This document shows positions 24,721-31,273 of a DNA stretch of 40,141 nt, in pieces. Position 1 is the stretch's first letter; each line of letters starts with the position of its first letter. This DNA comes from Isoptericola halalbus (GTDB lineage Bacteria; Actinomycetota; Actinomycetes; Actinomycetales; Cellulomonadaceae), in NCBI GenBank assembly GCA_009663185.1, contig VJZX01000017.1, positions 23,996-64,136 on the forward strand, written 5' to 3'. The notes under the pieces are model-generated. The model had not been told where the DNA came from. It did not search any database and saw only the letters and a list, made by a program, of their open reading frames with translations. Position numbers and translations under genes: made by a program.

Positions 24721-25698
24721 ATGACCACCGACGACGCCGCAACGCCTCCCCTGCGCCGTCTTGGCCGCTCTGGGCTCGCCGTCTCCGCCGTCGGGCTCGG
24801 CTGCAACAACCTCGGCCGCCCCGGCACGGCGAGCGAGACGCAGCAGGGGGCGGCCGCCGTCGTGCACGCGGCGATCGACGCGGGCGTGACGTTCTTCGAC
24901 ACCGCCGACCGCTACGGCGCGCGCCCAGGCCTGAGCGAGGAGCTCCTCGGGCAGGCGCTGCGCGCCCGGCGGGAGGACGTCGTCGTCGCGACCAAGTTCG
25001 GCATGTCGATGCTGGGCGCCAATGGCGCCGACTTCGACGCCCGCGGCTCGCGCCGGTACGTCGTCCGCGCGGCCGAGGCGTCGCTGCGCCGGCTCGGGAC
25101 GGACTGGATCGACCTCTACCAGCTCCATCGTCCCGACCCGAAGACCCCGATCGACGAGACGCTCGCAGCCCTCGACGACCTCGTGCGCGCGGGCAAGGTG
25201 CGCTACGTCGGGCACTCGAACCTCGCGGGGTGGCAGGTCGCCGACGCCGAGCACACGGCCCGCGCGATGGCGACCGGCACGCGGTTCGTCGCGGCGCAGA
25301 ACGAGTACTCGCTCATCCGCCGCGGCATCGAGCAGGAGGTGCTGCCCGCAGCCCAGGCGTACGGTCTCGGCGTGCTGCCGTACTTCCCGCTCGCGAGCGG
25401 CCTGCTCACGGGCAAGTACCGGGGCGGCGCGCGGCCGAAGGGTTCGCGCCTCGCCATGCGCGACGACTGGCTCTCGGCCGCGCCATGGGAGGCGCTCGAC
25501 CGGCTGCACGCGTACTGCGAGGTGCGCGGCATCGCGGAGATCGACGTCGCGTTCTCCTGGCTGCTGACCCGCCCGCAGGTCGCGTCCGTCATCGCGGGCG
25601 CGACGACGCCCGAGCAGGTGCGCCGCAACGCGCGCGCCTGGTCGTGGAAGCCGACGGCGGAGGACCTCGCAGAGCTCGACGAGATCTTCCCGGCCTGA
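24721..25698 (+). CDS. Aldo/keto reductase
   Basis: The 325-residue NADPH-dependent TIM-barrel oxidoreductase starts at ATG 24721. The catalytic tetrad is visible: Asp and Tyr in TFFDTADRYG, Lys in VVVATKFGM, His in IDLYQLHRPDP. GKVRYVGHSNLAGWQVADAE, QNEYSLIRRG, LGVLPYFPLASGLLTGKYRG and VIAGATTPEQVRRN match the AKR11/12-type group (general stress protein 69/YajO-like). Substrates in this group are broad-range aldehydes or sugars. It diverges from a methyltransferase across 136 bases. The 122 bases after its stop (25699-25820) hold no gene. Confidence 0.93.
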   Translation: MTTDDAATPPLRRLGRSGLAVSAVGLGCNNLGRPGTASETQQGAAAVVHAAIDAGVTFFDTADRYGARPGLSEELLGQALRARREDVVVATKFGMSMLGANGADFDARGSRRYVVRAAEASLRRLGTDWIDLYQLHRPDPKTPIDETLAALDDLVRAGKVRYVGHSNLAGWQVADAEHTARAMATGTRFVAAQNEYSLIRRGIEQEVLPAAQAYGLGVLPYFPLASGLLTGKYRGGARPKGSRLAMRDDWLSAAPWEALDRLHAYCEVRGIAEIDVAFSWLLTRPQVASVIAGATTPEQVRRNARAWSWKPTAEDLAELDEIFPA

Positions 25699-25820
25699 GC
25701 CGTCGGCCACGCCGGCGGCTCACGGCCGGTAGCGGCAGAGGGCTCAGAACGCGATCACTGAGCGGCTCGTGGCTGAGGCGAGGGTGCAGGGCTGACGCGG
25801 CCGGCTCGTACCCTGGAGGC

Positions 25821-26798
25821 GTGCCCTCCCTCGCCGCCTGCGCACCGACGGCACCCGGCGCACCCGAGCCGGGTGCCGTCGTCGTGCCCGCGCGCGCGTG
25901 GGCGGAGCACGGCCGCGCGCACGCCGAGCGCGCCGACGCGCTGACCGCCGTCTGGCGCGAGGCGCACGAGCGCGGGGCGAAGCACGCGATCGAGGACTTC
26001 CTGTTCACCTACTACCCCACGCGCGCCGGTCAGCTGCGGCGGTGGCACCCCGGCCCGGGCGTCGTGCTCGAGGCCACGGCCGACGACGAGCAGCACGGCT
26101 GGCGCTGGTACCGGACGGTCGGGCTGCCCGACGGCGGCACGGGCGTCACGCTCGACGTCGCGGCCTTCCTCGCCGAGCGCGGGGACGCGGTGCGGTACGT
26201 ACGAGGGCTCGTCGGCGCGACGGCGGGGCGGCCGGGAGCGTTCGGCTGCTTCGGCCTGCACGAGTGGGCCATGGTCTACCGCGACGCCGCCGTGGCGCGC
26301 GACCACCGGCACCCGCTGCCGCTGCGGCTCGGGCACGCCGGGACCGACGCTGTCGTCGAGGGCCACCGCATCACGTGCTCGCACTTCGACGCGTACCGGT
26401 TCTTCACGCCCGAGGCGCGCGAGGCGAACCAGCTGCGGCCCACCCGCGAGCGTCAGCCGGCGATGGAGCAGCCCGGCTGTCTGCACGCCAACATGGACCT
26501 GTACAAGTGGGCGCTCAAGCTGGGCCCTGCCGTGCCCGGTGAGCTGCTGCTCGACTGCTTCGAGCTTGCCCGCGAGATCCGGTACACCGACATGGCGGCC
26601 TCGCCCTACGAGGTGTCCGCGTACGGCGTCGAGGCCGTGGCGATCGAGACGGCGGAGGGCAAGGCCGAGTACGTGCGGCGTCAGCGTGTCTTCGCCGAGC
26701 GGGCGCAGGCGCTGCGGCACCGGCTGACGGCGGTCTGCGACGTTCTGGTCGGCGTCGCGGGCGGCGCCGAGCCCGTCAGCGCACCCGGAACCCGCTGA
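25821..26798 (+). CDS. Conserved actinobacterial protein usually annotated as 3-methyladenine DNA glycosylase
   Basis: The 325-residue protein starts at GTG 25821; TGGAGG is only one base away, so a slightly later GTG is possible. Conserved blocks are AKHAIEDFLFTYYPTRAGQL followed by RRWHPG, GCFGLHEWAMVYR, THDAVVEGHRI-like TDAVVEGHRITCSHFDAYRF, FTPEARE, QPGCLHANMDLYKWALKL, and FELAREIRYTDMAASPY. This pattern is that of a family found in most actinobacteria. The glycosylase name is inherited from databases; I see no helix-hairpin-helix or other known glycosylase fold, so the function is open. Its last 23 bases overlap the convergent kinase gene. Confidence 0.75.
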   Translation: MPSLAACAPTAPGAPEPGAVVVPARAWAEHGRAHAERADALTAVWREAHERGAKHAIEDFLFTYYPTRAGQLRRWHPGPGVVLEATADDEQHGWRWYRTVGLPDGGTGVTLDVAAFLAERGDAVRYVRGLVGATAGRPGAFGCFGLHEWAMVYRDAAVARDHRHPLPLRLGHAGTDAVVEGHRITCSHFDAYRFFTPEAREANQLRPTRERQPAMEQPGCLHANMDLYKWALKLGPAVPGELLLDCFELAREIRYTDMAASPYEVSAYGVEAVAIETAEGKAEYVRRQRVFAERAQALRHRLTAVCDVLVGVAGGAEPVSAPGTR

Positions 26799-27687
26799 GG
26801 ACGGCCCGGGGCTGGCGCGCGAGCACGGGCTCGAGCGCCTCGGCCAGCTCGTGCGGCAGCGGCCGCTTCTCCGGGTCCTTTGCGAGACCCGCCCGCACGA
26901 TCTCGACCACCTCGGCCGGCACCGAGCGCGGCAGCTCCTCCGGCTCGTCGACGAGCTGCGGGAACCGTGCCGTGACGTCGTCGGACACTGGGTCCCCCGA
27001 CCGGAACGGCCGGTACCCGCAGATCGCGTGGAACAGCGTGGCGCACACGCCCCAGACGTCGCTCTCGAAGCCAGGGCGCCCGGTGGCCGGCGGGTCGCAC
27101 TGCTCGGGGGCCATGTAGTCGTCGGTGCCGATGGGGTACCCGAGCTCCCGGGCCCGATCGATGCGCCGCGCGACGGACAGGTCGATGAGCCGGGCCGGCG
27201 AGCCCATGATGACGTTGCTGGGCTTGACGTCCAGGTGGGTCCAGCCCACGCGCCGCAGGTAGTGCAGCGCACCCGCGAGCTGGAGCCCCAGGGGCAGGTA
27301 CTGGTGCTCCGGGAGCGGCCCGTACCGGCGGACCAGCGTCGAGAGCCGCGGCCCGTCGATCTGCTCCAGGACCAGGTGCGGCCGGTCGCCGTCGAGCTCG
27401 TGACGCAGCGCTCGCACGACGACCGGGTGCGTGATCGCCGCGAGCGCCTCGACCTCGCGCACCAGGCCGCGCAGGCTCGTGCGGTCGGCGACCTGGCTCG
27501 GCCTCAGGACCTTGACGACGACCGGGCCGTACGTGACGTCGTCGAAGGCCAGGTACGCCTCGTAGGACGACCCGCCGCCGAGCAGCCGCATCGCGGTCAG
27601 CTCGGCGGTGATCGGGTCGCCCTGCGAGAACGCCCAGGACTCACTGGGCTCCGGGCTCGGCGCCTGGAGCGCCGTCGGGACCGTCAT
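26776..27687 (-). CDS. Soluble serine/threonine protein kinase
   Basis: The 303-residue protein is a bare kinase domain with no membrane helix or PASTA repeat. Motifs in order: LLGGGSSYEAYLA (nucleotide loop, about 35-47), VVVKVLR (Lys59), REVEAL (Glu80), THLDVKPSNVI (catalytic Asp153), LIDLSVARR where the usual DFG reads DLS (Asp169), and APEQ with SDVWGVCATLFHAICGYRPF. All key catalytic residues are present, so it is probably active. The gene start overlaps the stop of a secreted Asp/Arg-rich protein in an ATGA tetramer, so the two are translationally coupled. It ends inside the convergent 25821-26798 gene. Confidence 0.9.
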   Translation of the reverse strand: MTVPTALQAPSPEPSESWAFSQGDPITAELTAMRLLGGGSSYEAYLAFDDVTYGPVVVKVLRPSQVADRTSLRGLVREVEALAAITHPVVVRALRHELDGDRPHLVLEQIDGPRLSTLVRRYGPLPEHQYLPLGLQLAGALHYLRRVGWTHLDVKPSNVIMGSPARLIDLSVARRIDRARELGYPIGTDDYMAPEQCDPPATGRPGFESDVWGVCATLFHAICGYRPFRSGDPVSDDVTARFPQLVDEPEELPRSVPAEVVEIVRAGLAKDPEKRPLPHELAEALEPVLARQPRAVLSGFRVR

Positions 27688-28058
27688 CGCCGGGTGTCGT
27701 TGAGCGAACGGTCGTTGGTGAAGTTCGCGCTCCAGTCGCGGACCGAACCGTCGCGCGGGCCGTCCTGGGTCCAGTCCTTCGTCCTGTCGCCACGCGAACG
27801 GTCCCGGTCGCGGCTCACGGCGGAGTAGCGGCTGTTGGTGGCGTCGGCGCGAGAGCGGCTGGACCCCGTTCCGACCGTCGACTTGCTGACCCGGCTGCGG
27901 GTCGTCGGGTCGTCATCGTCGTCGTCCATCGTCACCACGACGCCGGCGAGCGCCTCGGGCCGCTTCGCGTAGGCGTCGTCCGCGACGACCGGTGCCGTCA
28001 CGCCGACGAGCCCGGCCGCCATGACCCCTGTCAGACCCACCATCATGGACTTCTTCAT
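27684..28058 (-). CDS. Small secreted Asp/Ser/Arg-rich protein coupled to the kinase
   Basis: The 124-residue product has a clear signal peptide (MKKSMMVGLTGVMAAGLVGV, cleavage near VVADDA). The mature part is disordered-looking: an acidic run MDDDDDDP, then SRVSKSTVGTGSSRSRADAT, AVSRDRDRSRGDRTKDWTQD and SVRDWSANFTNDRSLNDTRR. There are many Ser/Thr beside Arg, but they lie outside the membrane if export occurs, so direct phosphorylation by the cytoplasmic kinase would need an unexported pool. No family function is known to me. The ATGA overlap with the kinase gene is strong evidence for a shared role. Confidence 0.8.
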   Translation of the reverse strand: MKKSMMVGLTGVMAAGLVGVTAPVVADDAYAKRPEALAGVVVTMDDDDDDPTTRSRVSKSTVGTGSSRSRADATNSRYSAVSRDRDRSRGDRTKDWTQDGPRDGSVRDWSANFTNDRSLNDTRR

Positions 28059-28142
28059 GGTCGTTCACCCCTGTCGTGTCTCGTGCCGACGTTTGCCGAC
28101 GAGGTCCACGAAACACGCAGGCGGTGAGGCACCGATGAGACG

Positions 28143-28164
28143 GGTATGAGAGACCTCTCATACC
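28143..28164. promoter_or_regulatory. Perfect 22-bp palindrome between CGNR gene and kinase operon
   Basis: GGTATGAGAG-AC-CTCTCATACC has perfect 10-base arms and a 2-base centre. It lies 85 bases upstream of the secreted protein/kinase operon and 21 bases beyond the CGNR gene stop. At 50 percent GC it is AT-rich for this genome and lacks a U tract, so an operator is at least as likely as a terminator. Confidence 0.6.
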
Positions 28165-28185
28165 GGCGAAGCGACGGCTACGGCG

Positions 28186-28725
28186 TCAGGGGCGGGCGCG
28201 GAGGCGCGCGCGGTGCGCGATCTGCGCGTTGCGGTTGGTGCACGCGGCGGAGCAGTAGCGCCGCGAGCGGTTGCGCGACAGGTCGAGCACGACGCCGCGA
28301 CAGTCGTCGTCGGCGCACACGTCCAGGCGCGAGTGCTCGTCCTCGCGGATGACGTCGATCATGGCCATCGCCGTCTCCGCGAGGATGCGCGTGGCGAGCG
28401 GCGCGTCGTCGGGCACGGCGTGGATGTGCCAGTCCTCGCCGGTGTGCCGGACGAGGCGGGGCACCGCACCCGCCTCGGCGAGCATCTCGGTCACCATGCC
28501 GGCCGCGGTGTCACGGTCGGCGAGCAGAAGCGCGCGCAGCCGCGGGGCGAGCGCGCGCACCTCGTCGAGCTCGGCCTGCGTGCGGTCGTGACGCCCGGTG
28601 TACCCGAAGCGGGTGAAGAACGCGTCGAGGTCCGCGACCGTCTCGAGCGTGCGCGGCGGCTCCTCGGCGTTGACGAGCGCGACGGCGGCGCGCAGCGCCT
28701 CGACCGTGTCATGAGCAAAAAGCAT
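28186..28725 (-). CDS. ABATE/CGNR zinc-finger transcriptional regulator
   Basis: This 179-residue protein has an N-terminal ABATE domain (LVNAEEPPRTLETVADLDAF, then R-rich helices and WHIHAVPDDAPLATRILAET). A C-terminal CGNR zinc finger follows: CADDDCRGVVLDLSRNRSRR, then YCSAACTNRNAQIAHRAR. The four zinc cysteines are present; the name-giving CGNR reads CTNR. Such proteins are predicted ligand-responsive regulators and usually control an adjacent gene. Here that is the divergent EamA transporter. A TAATCT -10 box (minus strand, 28737-28732) lies 7 bases before the ATG complementary to 28723-28725, so its mRNA is probably leaderless. GTCATG half-sites in its 5' end suggest autoregulation. Confidence 0.9.
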   Translation of the reverse strand: MLFAHDTVEALRAAVALVNAEEPPRTLETVADLDAFFTRFGYTGRHDRTQAELDEVRALAPRLRALLLADRDTAAGMVTEMLAEAGAVPRLVRHTGEDWHIHAVPDDAPLATRILAETAMAMIDVIREDEHSRLDVCADDDCRGVVLDLSRNRSRRYCSAACTNRNAQIAHRARLRARP

Positions 28726-28726
28726 A

Positions 28727-28785
28727 TTGACAGATTACCGCATCCGGTCTAATGTCATGAGTCATGGCAATCATGACACATGACA
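28727..28785 (+). promoter_or_regulatory. Sigma70-type promoter and overlapping operator of the EamA gene
   Basis: TTGACA (28727-28732), a 17-base spacer and TAATGT (28750-28755) make a near-consensus promoter. The ATG at 28764 is 9 bases past the -10 box, so the transcript should be leaderless. The inverted repeat TGTCATG-A-GTCATG / CATGAC-A-CATGACA (28753-28785, centre GCAAT) covers the -10 box and start codon. A further TGTCATG lies at 28707-28713. The divergent CGNR protein is the likely ligand of these sites. Confidence 0.75.
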
Positions 28786-29774
28786 CCAGGCGCGCGGGGG
28801 GATCGGTGCTGAGTGTGGGACTCGCCCTGGCCCTCGTGTCGGCGGTGAGCTTCAGCCTCTCGGGGCCGCTGGCAGCGGGCCTCCTGGCGACCGGCTGGAG
28901 CCCGGGCGCCATCGTGCTGGTCCGCGTCACGATCGGCGCGCTCGTCGTGCTGCCGTTCGGCATCGCGTCGCTGCGCGGCGACTGGTCACCTGTTCGCCGC
29001 AATGCGCGGCTCGTCGTCGCGTACGGCGCCCTCGGCGTCGCCGCCACCCAGTTCAGCTACTTCGCTGCGGTGCAGCACATGCAGGTCGGACCGGCGCTGC
29101 TCATCGAGTACACGGCGCCTGCGGCGGTGGTGGCGTGGCTCTGGGCCCGGCACGGGCAGCGGCCCGGGCGGCTCACGCTCGGTGGCGTCGGACTGGCGGC
29201 CGCCGGACTTGTCCTCGTGCTCGACCTCGCCGGCGCGAGCATCAACCCTGTGGGCGTCGCGTGGGCGCTCGCCGCGATGGTCGGAGTCTCGGCGTACTTC
29301 GTCATCAACGCCCGCACCGACACGGGGCTGCCACCGCTCGCGCTGGCGGCAGGAGGTCTCACCGTCGGCGCCGCGGTGCTCGGCCTGCTCGCCGCCACCG
29401 GCCTCATGCCCGTGGCGGCGTCGAGCGCCCCCGCCGCGCTCGGCGGCGCGGCCGTGCCGTGGTGGGCCGTGCTCGCGGTTCTCGGTCTCGTCACCGCCGG
29501 GCTCGCCTACGTCTTGGGCGTTGCGGCCGGACGGCGCCTCGGCGCGCGGCTGTCGTCGTTCGTCGGCCTGTCCGAGGTCGTCAGCGCGATCCTGCTGGCC
29601 TGGCTCCTGCTGGGCGAGCTGCCGCGCCCGGTCCAGCTGCTCGGCGGTGTGCTCGTGCTCGCCGGCGTCGTCGCTGTCCAGCAGGGGGAGGCCACGACCG
29701 CGCGCCGAGCGGCTGGGCGCAGCAGCACGGACGAGCCGATCGGCACGCTCACGGACATCGGTCGATCTGCCTGA
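28764..29774 (+). CDS. EamA-family (drug/metabolite transporter) permease
   Basis: The 336-residue protein has ten hydrophobic helices in two EamA halves. The first contains VSFSLSGPLAAGLLATGWSP and QFSYFAAVQHMQVGPALLIE followed by YTAPAAVVAW. The second contains VGVSAYFVINARTDTGLPPL, LGVAAGRRLGARLSSFVGLS and LLLGELPRPVQLLGGVLVLA. EamA proteins export amino acids, nucleosides or drugs, or import metabolites; the substrate is unknown. A 30-residue Ser/Thr/Arg tail follows. ATG 28764 has no Shine-Dalgarno but sits at the predicted transcription start. Regulation by the divergent CGNR protein is likely from the shared operator. Confidence 0.92.
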   Translation: MAIMTHDTRRAGGSVLSVGLALALVSAVSFSLSGPLAAGLLATGWSPGAIVLVRVTIGALVVLPFGIASLRGDWSPVRRNARLVVAYGALGVAATQFSYFAAVQHMQVGPALLIEYTAPAAVVAWLWARHGQRPGRLTLGGVGLAAAGLVLVLDLAGASINPVGVAWALAAMVGVSAYFVINARTDTGLPPLALAAGGLTVGAAVLGLLAATGLMPVAASSAPAALGGAAVPWWAVLAVLGLVTAGLAYVLGVAAGRRLGARLSSFVGLSEVVSAILLAWLLLGELPRPVQLLGGVLVLAGVVAVQQGEATTARRAAGRSSTDEPIGTLTDIGRSA

Positions 29775-29821
29775 CCGCTCCCGCGGCGTCGCACGAGAGT
29801 CCGGGCACGGACCCCAGGGCG

Positions 29822-30268
29822 TCAGCTCACCGCTTTCCGCACGAGGGCCTCGATGCTCTCCTGCACCTCGGCGGTCACCTCGGTGAGGGCGAAGGAGGTC
29901 GGCCACATCGTGCCCTCGTCGAGCTTCGCCGGGTCGCTGAAGCCGAGCGTGGCGTAACGGGATCCGAACTTCGCCGCACCCTGGAAGAAGCAGACGATCT
30001 TGCCGTCGCGGGCATAGGCAGGCATCCCATACCAGAGCTTCGGGGCGAGCACCGGAGCGGCGGCCGTGACGATGGCATGGACCCGCTCGGCCAGGATGCG
30101 GTCGGAGTCCGGCATCTCGGCGATCTTGGCCATGACGTCCTGTTCCGCCTGCGCCGCTTTTTCCGCACGCGAGCTGCGCCGCACCTCCTTCTTCATCTCC
30201 TGGGCGCGGTCCTTCATCGCGGCCCGTTCCTCGGCCGTGAATCCCTCGTACGACGTCGTGCGGCTCAT
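29822..30268 (-). CDS. DUF1801-family protein (YdhG/Fra-like)
   Basis: The 148-residue protein starts at the ATG complementary to 30266-30268 with AAGGGAA upstream. Residues 1-50 are a charged helix rich in Glu/Lys/Arg (EGFTAEERAAMKDRAQEMKK). The DUF1801 fold follows: DSDRILAERVHAIVTAAAPV, LAPKLWYGMPAYARDGKIVC and FFQGAAKFGSRYATLGFSD. Bacillus Fra, a frataxin-like iron chaperone, shares this fold, but the name is used broadly and I cannot assign an iron role. It is monocistronic and convergent with the EamA gene. The 209 bases upstream (30269-30477) contain no other gene. Confidence 0.88.
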   Translation of the reverse strand: MSRTTSYEGFTAEERAAMKDRAQEMKKEVRRSSRAEKAAQAEQDVMAKIAEMPDSDRILAERVHAIVTAAAPVLAPKLWYGMPAYARDGKIVCFFQGAAKFGSRYATLGFSDPAKLDEGTMWPTSFALTEVTAEVQESIEALVRKAVS

Positions 30269-30400
30269 GTCAGGTTCCCTTCGAAGCTCGCGGAGCGGGG
30301 TCTTGCGGCCGGGACCGCGGAGGTGTTCGCCCCAGCGGACCCGTGGCTCGAACGCTACGTACCACGCGGTCCTGGTGCTTCTCGATTCCTGACCGGTCGT

Positions 30401-30447
30401 GAGGGAGGAGAAAATGCGGGCACGAGGGAGGAACAAAGTGCGGGCAC
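30401..30447. repeat. Imperfect tandem duplication upstream of the APH-like gene
   Basis: GAGGGAGGAGAAAATGCGGG plus CAC (30401-30423) is followed directly by GAGGGAGGAACAAAGTGCGG plus GCAC (30424-30447). The last part, TGCGGGCA, occurs a third time at 30471-30478 and leads into the ATG of the next gene. Each unit contains a GGAGG-like sequence followed by ATG or GTG. Confidence 0.7.
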
Positions 30448-30477
30448 CCGCGCCCGGGCACGTGCCACGATGCGGGC

Positions 30478-31239
30478 ATGACCCTGGACCGCGAGCTCGC
30501 CGCCGTCCCCGACGGACCCGTCCCCGTGCCCGACGCCGTCGCGGCGCTCGCCGGCGACGACACGGTTGAGCCCGTCTGGCGCAACATCCTCGGGGGGCTG
30601 ACGTTCCGCCTGCGCGGCGCCGATCGGGGTGCCGGCGGCGACCGGTACGTGAAGTGGGTCGCGCACGGCACGCCCGAGCTCGACCTCGGCGCCGAGGCGG
30701 CAAGGCTGCTCTGGGCGGCCCGTTGGACGCCCGTGCCGCGCGTGCTCGACGCCGGCAGCGACGCGGCGGGGTCGTGGCTCATGACCGCGGCCCTGCCGGG
30801 CCGGTCCGCCGTCGACCCCGTCTGGGCGGCCCGGCCCGAGGCGACCGCCCGCGAGCTCGGCGCCGCCCTGCGCGCGCTGCACGACGCGCTGCCGGTCGAC
30901 GACTGCCCCTTCAGCTGGAGCGCGGCCGGGCGCGTCGCCCGCCTCGACCCGAGCGTGCGGGACCGCGTCGCGAGCACTCCCGGCGTCGACCGGCTCGTCG
31001 TGTGCCACGGCGACGCGTGCGTGCCGAACACGCTGCTCGACGACGACGGCCGCTGGACCGCGCACGTCGACCTCGACACGCTCGGCGTCGCCGACCGCTG
31101 GGCCGACCTCGCCGTGGCGAGCGCGAGCCTCGGGTGGAACTTCGGCGACGGGTACGAGGCGGCGTTCTTCGAGGCCTACGGCGTCGAGCCCGACGACGAG
31201 CGCATCGCGTACTACCGCCTGCTGTGGGACCTCGGCTGA
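30478..31239 (+). CDS. APH(3')-like aminoglycoside phosphotransferase
   Basis: The 253-residue kinase starts at ATG 30478. The C-terminal half closely follows the APH(3') family: VVCHGDACVPNTLLDDDGRW (Brenner motif with catalytic Asp), VDLDTLGVADRWADLAVASA (Mg-binding Asp) and YGVEPDDERIAYYRLLWDLG. The N-terminal lobe has YVKWVAHGTPELDLGAEAAR. Compared with resistance enzymes it is about ten residues shorter, ends in DLG instead of an aromatic terminus, and has DLDTLG where they have DxGRLG. Chromosomal homologues of this type are common in actinobacteria. It may confer kanamycin or neomycin phosphorylation or act on another sugar; sequence alone does not decide. Confidence 0.85.
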   Translation: MTLDRELAAVPDGPVPVPDAVAALAGDDTVEPVWRNILGGLTFRLRGADRGAGGDRYVKWVAHGTPELDLGAEAARLLWAARWTPVPRVLDAGSDAAGSWLMTAALPGRSAVDPVWAARPEATARELGAALRALHDALPVDDCPFSWSAAGRVARLDPSVRDRVASTPGVDRLVVCHGDACVPNTLLDDDGRWTAHVDLDTLGVADRWADLAVASASLGWNFGDGYEAAFFEAYGVEPDDERIAYYRLLWDLG

Positions 31240-31273
31240 CAGGCGGCCGAGGCCCGGACGCCGGCCTGGAAGA

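Noticed and set aside
30478-31239. APH-like gene as a recently acquired mobile resistance gene
   Set aside because: Base composition equals its neighbours and there are no mobile element ends; it looks like a resident chromosomal homologue.
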